From NCBI GenBank assembly GCA_039621445.1, contig CP154956.1, positions 35,792,100-35,856,099 of the forward strand: a stretch of 64,000 bases of DNA, given 5' to 3'. How positions within the stretch are numbered: position 1 is the stretch's first letter; the number at the start of each line of letters is the position of its first letter. Source of the stretch: Euglena gracilis (Eukaryota; Euglenida; Euglenophyceae; Euglenales). Under the pieces are notes generated by a model that was not told where the DNA came from, did not search any database, and saw nothing but the letters and a program-made list of their open reading frames with translations. The translations under genes were made by a program, and so were the position numbers. Below are positions 25,301 to 33,034 of the stretch, piece by piece.

Positions 25301-28300
25301 TGATTAGGAGAGCCTGGTCTAAGACAAATGCAAACTGACCAAATTTGCCATCAGAACAACAATGCACAACACATTGCACAATTTTCTGTGAAGAGCCATT
25401 CATGTTTATCCTGGATGAAGCGCCATCAGCACTTGAAGGGAGGCGGGACGCTGCCCCGGCCCCAGGCGCCAACCCCCTGAGGCCGGCATCAAGGAAGGTG
25501 TGGACGACGCGGAGTGGGGCACGGATTACTACCGCTTCCGAGGGGAGGAGTTCTCATACGCCCTGGGCAAGGACGGCAGCACCCGCAAGAAGTTGATGCG
25601 CTCCTCAGGCCTGCCCCTCTGTCTTCTCCCTTCCCACCCCCTCTGTCATCTCATCAAGTGCATCGCCCATTTCACCGCAAGTGCCGCGCAGCCTTGCGTC
25701 CGGTGGCCCGAACTGCCCCTCACCCGCCTGGTGGCAAGGACACGTGTCCATGTGCATGGACCTGCCATTGCCATGGCGTTACCATCTCCACTTCATGTCA
25801 CATCGCTGTCTCACAGAAACGTTTTGGGGGGTTTGCAATGCCACCCGCATGTGTGAGGCCAGGGCTCTGTAATCTGAAGCGGGGTTCTGAGGCGAAAGGC
25901 CTCAGCGGGTGGGGGAGTGCCATGCGGACCGAGGGGCACCGGCGGTGCCTGATGGAGTACGTCGGGGAGTACGCCTTCATGTCCGGCACCCGGGCGGAGC
26001 GGGCCCGGGCCATGCGCAGGGGGCGATAGGCCACTGCCGGGCTACCCCCGCCCGTCTCATGGCACTGAACGGAGCCCCTCGCAGTGGGTGGTGCTGTGCT
26101 GGGCGGCACCACCCCACCCTGTGGCCCCCTGCCGGCGAAGTACTTGAAGTGGCTCCTGAAGCAGCGGTCGGGGGCGGTCCACATTCTGGACCTGGGCCTG
26201 GACCAGAAGCATGAGGATTGCAGCCAGGGTGGTCGGAAGGGCTTGGGGGCTAAACAATATCATAAATGTGGGTCAAGGATGAGGTGTAGATGTGGTGCAA
26301 AGACTGGCCATGCAGTTTGATGCCGGGTTTATGGGTCACCAGAAGGGTGGGGAAATGCGTTTCGCATTTTTTTCGCTTTTCCGCATTTCTTGCACATTTT
26401 TTCAAAGTTTCCAAAAAGGCAAAAAGCATTTTTTTGCCCCCTTTTCGCATTTTTTTTGCCCTTTTTTTCCTCACCGTTTTTTTGGCGCATGTTTTTCGTG
26501 ATTTACCCAATTTTCTCCTCTTTTTGACCATTTTTGCCTTTATTTGCATTTTTGAAATTTTTTGAAACTCAGGTTTCCTCATAATTCAATCCAATTCTTG
26601 TAAATAATTTTGGAGCCATTTTTTTGCCTTTTTTGGGGGAAATTTTGTATTTTTAGTGGGTTTTATGCTTTTCTCTCAGATTTTGAACATTTTTTGCACG
26701 TTTTTTCGCACATTTTTTTGCACATTTTGCGCGTTTTTTTGAGGCTGCGCCGGCACATTCCCCCCCCTTGGGTCCCCCTGGCAGCTTGTGTCGCTCATCC
26801 TCCGCTTAAGTTAAGTGGAATTTGTCTTCTCCACCATGGCCCATAAACAGTAAACGTTTTTCTTGTTTGCACAATGATGTATCAGTTAAGGTTACCACAG
26901 TGATGCTGTGCATCGGATTGGATCAGTGCATTGGTTCAATTGGTCCTGATGGAAACTACAGAGTCGACCCACAATGCAGGCTGCCTCCCTCCATTTCCAG
27001 TTTCGTCCCCGGGGGCTGAACTTGTCAGCGCTCTCTCGCGAACAAGGGTGGGTCTGCCCGCCCTGCCAGCAAGATCATTGACATCCCGTCGCAGGCCATC
27101 GCCCATGTGATGGGGGCGAAGGGCAGCGGCCTCCGTGAGATCGAGCAGGAGACCAACACCTTCCTGTTCATGGCCCGGGACCGCAACAGCATGGACGTCC
27201 TCGTCATCTGCGGACACAACCAGGCTGAATTCCAAAGCGTGGCCGACCTCACCGCAGAGGAGGTGTGGGCATGTGGCCAAAATTGCCCGGTACTTGGCTC
27301 AGGCACAAAAGGCCAGAAGGCCTGAAATCGTCCATTTTTGGGCCAATTTTGGACTTTCTCCAGGGTTTGATGTTTTGAGGGCATGCAGGGTTGGGGGGTC
27401 TCCCATGACAATCCTTTAGGGACAGCATTTTTCTTTTTTGTTAAGGACCGCTTTTAAGCACCGTCTTCACGCCAAAGGGCCGGACTGGGGTTTGTTTGTC
27501 TGGTTGACGATGGTCCAGGAATGCCAGAAATCATCCCCCCCCACCGACCTGTTTTTTCGCCGAGAAACGTCGAATTTTTTGGGTGTTTTTTTTTCAGTTG
27601 AATGTATTGAAAAAGCAGAGTTTTTTTCTCCGCTCAATGCCCACCACCCCTCCTTGACTGGGAGTGCAACCCACCCCCCACCTGCTCATGTCGAACCCTG
27701 ACCCCCATATGCAAACTTCCCAGGGGGTTGCTCCTTCCCCCATCCAATGCTGGTCCAATTCTGCCTGGGCACGACAAGCTCGACCGCCGGCACGCGGAGT
27801 ATGCCATCCACCAGTCCGTGAATGACTACGACAGTGGCCGTGGGCGGGATGACTACGACCGGCGCAGCGACGAACCCTCGTCGAAGTACGCCCGCTACGA
27901 CGATGTCCAGGGCCTCCCTCTGGGACTTCCAAAGGTTTTTTGTCGAGCAGCCAAAAGTGGATAAACCCCAGCTAATAAAAGGCTCAACAAGTCTTCACTC
28001 AGAGAGGACAGTTTGATTCATCACAGCATTCTTTCAGTTTTCTTCTCAGAAAATTACAAAGCACGAATCAGCACAAAAATGAATATTTCCCGAAAATAAA
28101 AATAAAAACACAAATGAATTCATGTTTTGCATTTTGTCGCATTTTTTTTCCCGCCTCTTGGACCTGAAAAAGTTTGTTTGGGGAAATCAGGAGTACCCCC
28201 ATGTGTTTTTTGGACATTTTTGGAAGGATTTTTTAGAAAGTTGTGATTTGGAGCTTTGAATATTCTCCTGAGGTTGCAAGGTTGTGATTTCATCGGGTAA

Positions 28301-31300
28301 ACACACCGCGTTTTCCCCCCAAGCAAGGAGAATATTCAAAGATGCTGGATTTGTTAAGTCAAGTCTGATTGAGGTTCACAGTTCCCCCTCATCCAGGCAC
28401 CAATGGCTAAAATGGCCTAAAATGGCCTAAAATGGCCTAAAATGGCCTAACGTGAAAAATTTTTTGTTGCACAACAATTTTTTTGTGAACAACTGAAGCC
28501 ATTCAGGTAATGACTTTCAGTGACTTTTGCTAATGTGGACGGCGAACAGTGGATTTGGCGGAGGAGCACAGCCACACAAGGCTTATTTTTTTTATCCCAA
28601 CTAATACAGTAATCGTATCAGTCCTCAAATCTATTGTCCCCAACCTTCTTTTGGTACTGAATTTTGAAGGTTTGGACAGCTGTATTTTTTCTCACTCCGA
28701 TCTTTTTTTGGTGTGCAACGATGTCTGCTTCACAAATAATGAAGCAGCGCAAATTTGGGACGAGGCGTGCTAAAAAGATAGAAAAAAGATGGAAAAATCG
28801 CAATTGAAGGATGTGTGTGCTCTTTCGTTAGGTACCGTGGATTCTTTCAAATCACGAACCAGCACAATTTGGGGATTTTCCAAAACATTTCACAAATAAT
28901 CACGCCGAATGATCAAATAACCCAAACATTTATGAATGAAATTATCTTATGAACGTGTTCAGAGGGTTTTTTTTTTTAGCATTAAGTTTCTCCAATGGCT
29001 AAAACAATGCCAAAATCAATTGAATTTCACCAGGCAACAGCATCATCAAATTTGGCGTTGGACCGAAAATCCCCAAATGACGTCTAAGGTTTGGGGTGTC
29101 TTATGGCGTCGGTGGGGTCTCTTATATTTGGGGCTTGGGAGTCAATCTTCACCAGAGATGTTGCCAATGTTGTTGTTGTTGGTCCGTCAGAGTACAGACA
29201 ACACAATTGCTGTATTTTTGCACCCCCCCCCGGTCAGTAGCGATATTCAGCGGTCGTTGGACAAGGGGGGGGGTAGTTTTTTTTGCAAATTTATCGAACA
29301 GGTTGCAACGCATTTCTTGCTCACAATTTTGGAGAAAACAGCATCACACCTAAACAATCAATCGAGTTGATGCTCATTCATGGAACAAACCTCCACTCTG
29401 TTCCGCGTGGCATCGTTCCACGGGCTTTTCCGTCGTACTTTTTGGGTTTTTGCGGCAGCCATAACTTCGGCTGTGCACAGAAAAGTTGACAGCCTCAGAA
29501 AATTTTTTTTTCGGAAACGTCTTTTTGAGAAATCCCACAAAATGGTGTTGATTTCACAAAATACAAAAAAACGGGGTACCTTTTTGGTAGCGCAAATAAA
29601 AAATTTCAATTTTAGTCCAACGTTAAATTCTTACTGTTCAGAATTCCTCCATGGGCATGAATTAAGATTTGTTGGGTTTCCCATGGTTTTGATCCAGTGT
29701 TCATGAATTTTGCATGCTTTTTTGGATGACATTTCTTATTACTGAATAAGAGAGGGTTTGCACACGTTATGATACAGTTTTCGGGACAAAAATGACGCAA
29801 AATTATGATTTTCAGAACCCCCACCTACACCTCAAAATGGCCTAAAATGGCATAAAATGGCCTAAAATGGCCTTAAATGGCCTAAAATGGCCTAAAGTGG
29901 CCTAAAATGGGGAAATTTTGGGGCTTGACTATAGGTGCCTGCCCTCATCCAACGTTCCAGCACATTTCACAGGATTTCCCAATCCATTGGAGTTGTCACA
30001 ATGACGGATTGGAAACAGGAGGGGAAACATTGCAAAAGAAGCAAGATCGATCTCTAGCTTTTTCAAAGGATTTTAGTGCGGTTGACAGTGCCATGATATT
30101 TCTAGGACCAGATGTGGGATCCCACCATACAATTGCTTGTGGTGGGCCTGAGGTGATTGGCTGTTTTTTTGGCTCTGGAAACCCCAGGTGGCCGGCCAGG
30201 AATGGTGGACAGTCCCTCCCCCCCCAATAGAAACATCGGTGGGCTTGCAGCGGACTGCGCTTTCATTTAATTTCTGTGGACTGCGCTTTCATTTAATTTC
30301 TGTGCGTGTGGCGTGTGGCGTGTGGCGTCCTCGCGCTTCTATTAGGGGGTATTAGTGGTTTTATTATCATTATGGGGATATATAATGCACATTTGGGACG
30401 TTTTTTCAGATTTTTGCAGATTCCTTGAGCTGGAAAGAATTGACAACATTGTTCAGCCTTCTACATCCCCCACGTCCAATGAACGCTCCTGCCCAATGAA
30501 CAGGGGGGTGTCTGGACTATCTAGATTGTCACCATATCTCTTCCATACACAGTAAGCAACCCCCATGCCCAATGAACACCCCTCATCTGGACTGTCTTGA
30601 TTGTCATTTTAATGTTCATTGGGCTTGCGGGGGAGTTTATCGTGAATTGTGGGGAAAATGCTTTAAATCTCATAGTACCTCTCTCCAACCCTTGAACCTG
30701 ACCTGACTCCTGACACTTTTTTGAGACTTTCCACTTTTCTGTTAAAACAAAGCACATTTCCCAAGTATGGAGACAGTCTCCTGTGGGGGGGGGTAGTTAC
30801 ATCTAAAGAGTTCGAAAATGGCATTGAAAAGCATTTCATGGTGTTGGGAGGCTTGTGCATTAGCGATGCCCTGTACATGGCCGAGTTCCTGCAAAGAACC
30901 AAAGGGAAAGGCCTGGCTTGGATTGCAGGTGTTTGCCTGCACATGGTGTGTGTGTGTGTGTGTGTGAGTGGGTGGGTGGTGGGTGTGTGTGTGCGCGCGC
31001 GTGCGCACACACACACGCTTTACGAAGTTGCCAACTCAGAGTTCACGTGTGCACCCACTGGATGGTGTCCTGGCAGCGACCGTGATCGCGACCGATACAG
31101 TGATCGTGACCGCGACCGTGACTACGATCGAGACCGGGACAGAGACCGTGGCTATGGGTCATACAGCAGCAGCCGACGGCGGTCCAGGTCACGTCCAGGG
31201 GGCGGCACCAGAACCTAGGAACGAGCCAACGCCCGATATGTCCACCAGGGGTCCCACGTGCCACCCACTTCCATCCACAACGTTAAATCCGAGGCAAACC

Positions 31301-33034
31301 GATGTGAGCAATCATAAACCGATGTGAGCAATCATTCTTTGGACAAACAAGAACTTCACGGGGAGAATTTGTGCACGCCGTTGGAATCAAGTTTTTCGGA
31401 TCCTCCCCAGCCCCGTAATCAAAAACTTGAGTTTCATTCGTTGTCACCTGCCAATTCCAGTGCTCCGCAGGGGTTCAGTATTCCCAGTGCATTCATTTGC
31501 CTTTTCTTGCCGGCGCCGAGCACCGTTGCTGCGGCCCCCTTGCCCCGCTCATACGACCGCCGCAGCCGGGAACGGAGCAATGACCGCTACCGCATTGAGG
31601 ACCGCCGCGATGACCGCCGCGACGACCGCCGCGATGACCGCCGCGACAGCGGCCGCCGGGCTCAGGCAACCCCTAGGAGCCCTCTTCGTCCTCTTAAACC
31701 CCTCCTCTGGTGTGCTTCTATTTGAACCCCACCTGCCTGACGTTTGTTGATTTCTTTTGGACTTGCATTGGATGATTTTCGTCCAGATGTTACCTAAAAT
31801 ACAAAAAGTTTTCAAGGAATTTGAAATGTTGCTTTGTGATAAAAAAGCGATGTACCTGATGGAAAAATGCGTGTTCAATGCAGGACAATGCATGATTATT
31901 GTACCCGAAAAAAGCTTCATATTTTCAATACAATATGACCTTTAATGGTTTGCAAATTGCCACCAAACATTTGATAAAAATTGGAGGTTCCTGAATAATG
32001 CCCCCCTTCGCTTCTGGAAAATTTTCACAGGTTCTAGGCTCTATTTTGACCATCCTCGTTGGGGGTGAGTGACACACTTTGACCTCCCCAGGAGAAATGA
32101 GAGTTCATAAATGCACTGGTTAACTTAAAAAAATGCAGCCCCCAAAATCTGAAGTTTTTCAGTGGGGTTTCCAAAGCTGCAAATTTTTTTAGGATTTTGA
32201 TCAATCGCAGTTCATCAATCAATCTCATCTAGTCAAGGGGGTTAAGAACCCATCCCGGGTATTTGTATGTACTCCGGGTAATTTTTTTTGTGTTTTTGAA
32301 TAATTGATCCATGGCTTTTTTATTCGGACAAGCCCAGGAGGCTATTACTATTGTGTGAGGTCCCAAAGGTAACGCGAAATTCCCTTTTCCAAATGATCTG
32401 TGTTTTTTATATGAAAATCCCCCTTTGACGATGACGCATATTTTTCAAAATATAAAAATTTTGTTTGGCAAAATATAAGAAATCACCCCTCCTGACACGC
32501 AACAGGCAGCGTTGTACTGGAAACATGGACAAAACCATTTGGGAGCTCACCTCCCATCAGTGAAATAGGAGAAGCAAAAGGTTTCGGGCGATTTAAATCA
32601 AAGCTGCTCTGAAAACTGAAATTTCCTCGGCTTTGGCCAGGCAAAACGCCCAAATGGAAGGATGCATTCACAAACGACACATCATTGTAATGAAGTGTTA
32701 GGTATCAGTTCATGAGCGTCATCATTTGACTGTGCGGGTTCCCGGGAAAGGAGTGATGGCCTTGTGAGGCTACCTGTTGACGACGATCGCTCTGGATATG
32801 ACCGACGCAGTCGGTCTGGTGGGCGTGACCGCTCTCGTGGGCGAGACCGCTCCCGTGCAGGTATTTTCCCCAAGGAACGTCTGGAGGTGCGGTGCCACCC
32901 CCTCAGTGGGTTCAGTGGGTTGGGTTCCCCAAATTTCCCTCAGCCTGGGTGTCTTTGAGAAAAAAACCTGACTGCGTGACAAGGGGTACTCCCGCGAGCG
33001 AAGCCGTGATCGCCGCCGTTCTCGCTCTCGGTAG
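3524..33034 (+). CDS. Very long gene for a multi-KH RNA-binding protein with RS-rich ends (composite model)
   Basis: This entry groups a series of plus-strand exons that read as one protein: an RS-rich start (3524-3626), about three tandem copies of a four-part module (18.3-27.9 kb) and RS/RD-rich exons ending in a stop at 33032-33034. Each module has a segment with the KH signature G-x-x-G, then SG-C/A-I-V-E and M/I-SGTR, a segment beginning YLxxVMxQ, a second KH-like segment (GxxxLRxIEQExNTFLF) and a segment RRxAELKVxSxxESK. KH domains bind single-stranded RNA, and RS tails are typical of splicing regulators, so a nuclear RNA-processing role is inferred. Many neighbouring exon phases agree, but N-terminal to first KH exon and some module-2 joins do not, so exons are missing or misplaced. 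An AATAAA at 33330-33335 is a possible poly(A) signal. Confidence 0.6.
3679..3842. mobile_element. CAGG-type hAT-like MITE with 8-bp target duplication
   Basis: The 164-bp element starts CAGGCTTGTGCTTA and its right end is the reverse complement CATGCTTGTGCTTA. GTCCCGAG flanks it on both sides (3671-3678 and 3843-3850). The interior is opposed C-run/G-run blocks with no coding capacity. It lies just inside intron 1 of the KH/RS gene. Confidence 0.8.
3843..6387. repeat. Mixed interspersed repeats in intron 1
   Basis: No exon is visible. Recognisable components are ATTAATCG palindromes (3905-3960, related to 15798-15870), inverted GGTCGGGCCGACC clusters (4020-4110, 5185-5290), a tandem unit GGGATAGGGTTAGGTCGACT followed by TGCACCCGAAAAGGGGTTGG (4185-4360 and 4775-4875), and G/C-run blocks with CATTATGTACC or TTATTGTCCC motifs. 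Confidence 0.6.
6388..6536. repeat. Fold-back repeat with ~58-bp arms
   Basis: The left arm runs from CAAGGTACCAGCTACCCCAA through GAGCCGCCCAACTAGGGTTA. The right arm carries the reverse complement up to GGGTACCTTG. The loop has CGCCTTCGGCGCC and CTCGCTC motifs like the hairpin at 1892-1995. Arms have a few mismatches. Confidence 0.75.
6537..7317. other. Intronic repeats, no exon seen
   Basis: Contains GGTCGGGCCGACC palindromes (6920-7000), CTTACTGTTCCC/GGGAACAGTAAGGG inverted motifs (7120-7225) and G-runs. Open frames here are short and repeat-derived. Confidence 0.5.
7425..7860 (+). repeat. ~163-bp satellite, three monomers
   Basis: The motif CGAAAAACGCTCATTTTC recurs at 7425, 7587 and about 7750, giving a period of 162-163 bp. 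Each monomer contains CCGGGTCCGGGAGGCCAAAA and TTTTCGACTTTTTTGACCC. The same monomer occurs in arrays at 8350-9000 (plus), 10855-11290, 11930-12350, 13110-13560 and 14880-15085 (minus). Confidence 0.85.
10158..10420. repeat. G-run tract facing a C-run tract
   Basis: About 90 bases of almost pure G (10165-10255) are followed, after one boundary palindrome, by about 60 bases of almost pure C (10350-10420). The two face each other in the centre of the inverted satellite units. Confidence 0.85.
12431..13109. other. Intronic repeat sequence, no exon seen
   Basis: Holds two diverged copies of a segment CCGGAGACCTAAWTTGAAGC followed by CCTTGGAACGC and an AGCCCGAGATACGGCCGTTT motif (12745-12900, 12970-13100). 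The latter also occurs at 9350, 9830 and 10770, so it is a further repeat related to the satellite units. Confidence 0.5.
13110..13560 (-). repeat. ~163-bp satellite array, minus orientation
   Basis: Nearly three monomers in the orientation opposite to 7425-7860, directly joined to the 19-bp satellite at its right edge. Confidence 0.8.
13556..14870. repeat. 19-bp palindromic satellite (TGATGGCCATCA core)
   Basis: About 65-70 copies of a 19-bp unit, commonest form GACCAATGATGGCCATCAG. The core TGATGGCCATCA is a perfect 12-bp palindrome. Variants with GGACC and with TGACCCCGAATGG form higher-order blocks, so segments have been duplicated as groups. Copies near both edges are the most diverged. 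Confidence 0.92.
14876..15085 (-). repeat. ~163-bp satellite monomers right of the 19-bp array
   Basis: One full and one partial monomer resume after the 19-bp satellite, in the same orientation as 13110-13560. The 19-bp array therefore interrupts the satellite. Confidence 0.75.
15086..15352. repeat. Pure G/C tandem array (GGGCCGGGCCGCC units)
   Basis: About 260 bases of alternating GGGCC and GCCGGCC, nearly without A or T, in irregular 5- and 7-bp steps. It can be read open in several frames on both strands as R/P/A/G-rich peptides, which is a composition artefact. Confidence 0.85.
15353..16104. other. Intronic sequence, no exon seen
   Basis: Holds a GGGGTAACCCCCCCTAATTG block, ATTAATCG palindromes (15798-15870) and a TGTATTGTATTGTACTG microsatellite (15885-15935). 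One 72-codon AT-rich open frame (15593-15808) has no recognisable similarity or splice signals. Confidence 0.4.
16105..16220 (-). repeat. Inverted partner of the repeat at 2095-2330
   Basis: Reads CTTAAAAGTCGGCG, ACATTAGAGTGGG, GGTCGGCCGACTAGTCGG and CCAGTCTACCGCC, which is the 2.1-2.3 kb repeat in reverse complement. Confidence 0.75.
16221..17289. other. Intronic sequence, no exon seen
   Basis: Moderately AT-rich with pyrimidine clusters at 16730-16800. No conserved protein segment is recognised on either strand. Confidence 0.4.
17300..17775. repeat. GTAGAG-tailed interspersed repeat, two copies head to head
   Basis: CTGGATAGAGGTAGAGGTAG at 17311 and its reverse complement at 17755-17772 bound a segment with (CTCTAC)n at 17345-17395 and 17694-17765. 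The part at 17300-17540 (GTCATAAATTGGCACCAATA, ATATCCGGATGGGTGGTTT) recurs inverted at 38130-38375. Confidence 0.75.
18008..18262. mobile_element. MITE-like C-run/G-run element
   Basis: Weak terminal inverted repeats (TTCTTCAAGCCGGACCCC left, GGTCTTAAAAAGAAGCC right) enclose C-run/G-run blocks and a TTCGGCGCGAAGCGCCGAAA hairpin. It lies 60 bp upstream of the first KH exon. I see no convincing target duplication. Confidence 0.55.
18323..18495 (+). CDS. KH/RS gene exon: first KH motif
   Basis: After the acceptor GTCAGTACAG the frame reads KLTDADAAFILGKAGKTKEK, then IARVSGAIVEL and ISGTREQRRKA. GKAG is the KH-type G-x-x-G loop, and the ISGT stretch is the third strand seen in KH domains. The same layout returns at 21893-22094 and 25482-26030, so it is the first of three module copies. 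The donor (GTCCCA at 18496, or a GC donor slightly earlier) is uncertain because its phase does not match the next exon. Confidence 0.7.
18831..19265. mobile_element. CAGG-type hAT-like MITE (family A)
   Basis: Starts CAGGCTTCTGCTTAAGGGTT and ends GCAAAAGCCTG. It shares its interior (TTTGCAGTACCCCC, GAAGCGCCGAAG, AAATGGCCAAAATGCCCGTT) with 22742-23169 and 59335-59802. No clean 8-bp duplication flanks this copy. Confidence 0.65.
19486..19602 (+). CDS. KH/RS gene exon: YVECVMAQ segment, module 1
   Basis: Follows an AACTCAG acceptor and reads YVECVMAQRAGDVVVDEDD, then TIITQD. It aligns with EYLACVMEQ at 23.95 kb and KYLKWLLKQ at 26.14 kb, the end of each KH fold. The donor is placed at GTGGTC (19603) in phase 0, matching the next exon. 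Confidence 0.6.
19741..19879 (+). CDS. KH/RS gene exon: second KH-like segment, module 1
   Basis: Reads CIGFVTGTNGNFLRALEQEN, then NTIMFFVQYRS and RLAIF. G-T-N-G is in the G-x-x-G loop position and ALEQENN matches REIEQETN in the copy at 27.1 kb. Entry is phase 0 and the GTGATT donor leaves phase 1, agreeing with the following exon. Confidence 0.7.
20170..20265 (+). CDS. KH/RS gene exon: RRGAELKV segment, module 1
   Basis: Reads CDRRGRRGAELKVLSAIESK, then IPGHVTKNLREG, and closely matches NRRAAELKVMSSVESKSPGY at 25.17 kb. Both splice phases (1 in, 1 out) match the neighbours. Confidence 0.7.
20266..21892. other. Intron of the KH/RS gene
   Basis: No further exon is recognised. It holds G/C-run blocks with GGTGGGTGGGG and CCACCACCC segments (20660-20900) and otherwise AT-rich sequence. 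Confidence 0.5.
21893..22094 (+). CDS. KH/RS gene exon: KH motif, module 2
   Basis: In phase 1 from TCTTCAG it reads PVCKFCPSCKKCQATDLRR, then DEISWALGRKGATRKKLASA and SGCIVEY. GRKG is the G-x-x-G loop. The four cysteines just before it are absent from the other modules and could bind metal. A GTAAGT donor at 22095 is the best match to a consensus, but its phase 2 does not fit the next exon as I start it. Confidence 0.7.
22095..22741. repeat. Intron with CA/TG microsatellites
   Basis: Contains (CA)n at 22134-22160 and (TG)n at 22350-22374, AT-rich sequence, then one G/C-run block at 22393-22430. No exon seen. Confidence 0.7.
22742..23169. mobile_element. CAGG-type hAT-like MITE (family A)
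   Basis: The 428-bp element starts CAGGCATTTGCTTAAGGGAT and ends CCTTAAGCATATGCCTG. GATGGGAT on the left (22734-22741) and AATGGGAT on the right (23170-23177) agree at seven of eight positions. The interior has the GGCGCGAAGCGCC hairpin and two C-run/G-run blocks. Confidence 0.82.
23385..23780. repeat. AAATAATAAACCCCCCC tandem motif
   Basis: Four tandem copies at 23385-23445 and more at 23470-23485 and 23690-23780, the last in both orientations. GACTTCGG follows in each block, as in other G/C-run elements. Likely one fold-back element. Confidence 0.65.
23784..23812. repeat. (CA)n microsatellite
   Basis: About 14 CA units immediately before the module-2 exon at 23885. Confidence 0.9.
23885..24067 (+). 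CDS. KH/RS gene exon: MSGTR to IPQDCVGY, module 2
   Basis: Reads GNWVHMSGTRKERERAQEYL, then ACVMEQ and VTLMHIPQDCVGY. It completes the KH fold begun at 21893 and leads into the second KH-like segment. The GC-rich third positions contrast with the AT-rich intron. The start follows CCTTCAG, and the GTGCAG donor gives phase 0 into the next exon. Confidence 0.75.
24068..25037. other. Intron of the KH/RS gene
   Basis: Includes a diverged family-D segment (24477-24620: CAGGGTATTAAGTGAGTG, then CAGCGCTTTGCACCGGAGAA) shared with the element at 44403. No other exon is convincing. Confidence 0.5.
25038..25253 (+). CDS. KH/RS gene exon: second KH-like plus RRAAELKV segments, module 2
   Basis: Reads ITGLKRATLSRIEEESGAFM, then KLGIFGLKRNRRAAELKVMS and SVESKSPGYYTR. 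Two segments that are separate exons in module 1 are fused here in one exon of 72 codons, so an intron was lost or gained between copies. Donor GTGCCC, phase 0. Confidence 0.75.
25482..25609 (+). CDS. KH/RS gene exon: KH motif, module 3 (first half)
   Basis: Reads EGVDDAEWGTDYYRFRGEEF, then SYALGKDGSTRKKLMRSSG. GKDG is the G-x-x-G loop. The start could be at 25482 or 25494, both phase 0. The 3' end is approximate: no good GT donor follows SSG closely. Confidence 0.65.
25934..26030 (+). CDS. KH/RS gene exon: EYVGEYAFMSGTR segment, module 3
   Basis: Reads CLMEYVGEYAFMSGTRAERA and continues the KH fold left open at 25609 (SG then C-L-M-E, as SG-C-I-V-E in module 2). The open frame ends at a stop shortly after, so a donor must lie near 26015, but I see no standard GT there. 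Confidence 0.55.
26141..26230 (+). CDS. KH/RS gene exon: YLKWLLKQ segment, module 3
   Basis: After GGCGAAG the frame reads YLKWLLKQRSGAVHILDLG, aligning with YVECVMAQ and YLACVMEQ of the other modules. The right boundary is uncertain. Confidence 0.5.
26231..27055. other. Intron of the KH/RS gene
   Basis: Very T-rich on the plus strand (26350-26750, repeated GCATTTTTT and TTTTTGCC). No exon seen. Confidence 0.5.
27056..27262 (+). CDS. KH/RS gene exon: second KH-like segment, module 3
   Basis: Reads KIIDIPSQAIAHVMGAKGSG, then LREIEQETNTFLFMARDR and MDVLVICG. This is the clearest KH-like core: I-I-D-I-P, G-A-K-G loop, LREIE helix. The donor GTGTGG leaves phase 0, matching the next exon. The 5' boundary is taken at the GCCAG nearest the start of similarity; an earlier CAG at 27031 is possible. 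Confidence 0.75.
27779..27904 (+). CDS. KH/RS gene exon: RRHAEYAI segment and D/R-rich linker, module 3
   Basis: Reads LDRRHAEYAIHQSVNDYDSG, then a D/Y/R-rich stretch (GRDDYDRRSDEPSSKYARYDD). The start aligns with RRAAELKV of module 2; the rest opens the charged C-terminal region. Donor GTCCAG, phase 0. Confidence 0.65.
27905..30796. other. Long AT-rich intron of the KH/RS gene
   Basis: Holds short tandem arrays of AAAATGGCCT (28406-28450 and 29834-29912). Several open frames occur on both strands, none with recognisable similarity or matching splice sites. Confidence 0.45.
30240..30350. repeat. Short tandem duplications GACTGCGCTTTCATTTAATT
   Basis: Two tandem copies of a 30-bp unit are followed by three GTGGCGT units and CTTCTATTAGGGGG, a motif also found near 50045-50255. 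Confidence 0.6.
30797..30928 (+). CDS. Candidate coding exon of unknown protein
   Basis: Between a GGGTAG acceptor and a GTGTTT donor the frame reads KEFENGIEKHFMVLGGLCIS, then DALYMAEFLQRTKGKGLAW. Amino-acid composition is protein-like and GT-AG signals fit, but phases (1 in, 1 out) do not join my neighbouring KH/RS exons. It may belong to that gene through an exon I missed, or be unrelated. Confidence 0.4.
30943..31017. repeat. (TG)n and (CA)n microsatellites
   Basis: TG repeats at 30943-30966 are followed by TGTGTGCGCGCGCG and CACACACACAC, forming a near-palindrome just before the RS exon. Confidence 0.85.
31077..31187 (+). CDS. KH/RS gene exon: RD/RS-rich tail 1
   Basis: Follows a TCCTGGCAG acceptor and reads DRDRDRYSDRDRDRDYDRD, then GYGSYSSSRRRSRS. 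The RD then RS repeats are typical of the alternating-charge tails of U1-70K-like and other splicing proteins. Donor GTCACG. Confidence 0.65.
31545..31675 (+). CDS. KH/RS gene exon: RS/RD-rich tail 2 (approximate)
   Basis: Reads PRSYDRRSRERSNDRYRIED, then RRDD repeated four times and SGRR. Both boundaries are approximate; GC-rich codon use fits the other exons. Confidence 0.55.
31676..32768. other. Intron of the KH/RS gene
   Basis: AT-rich, no exon or repeat family recognised. Confidence 0.4.
32769..32860 (+). CDS. KH/RS gene exon: RS-rich tail 3
   Basis: Reads LPVDDDRSGYDRRSRSGGRD, then RSRGRDRSRA, between a TTGTGAG acceptor and a GTATTT donor. The frame continues the R/S/D bias of the previous tail exons. 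Confidence 0.6.
32984..33034 (+). CDS. KH/RS gene last exon
   Basis: Reads GYSRERSRDRRRSRSR and stops at TAG 33032-33034. The acceptor is the GACAAG before it, because an in-frame TGA lies just upstream. The ending is typical of RS-domain proteins. Confidence 0.6.
   Translation, partial: GYSRERSRDRRRSRSR

Noticed and set aside
30000-30230. Frame reading QKKQDRSLAFSKDFSAVDSA
   Set aside because: Protein-like in part, but no acceptor or donor with consistent phase and no similarity to the KH modules.
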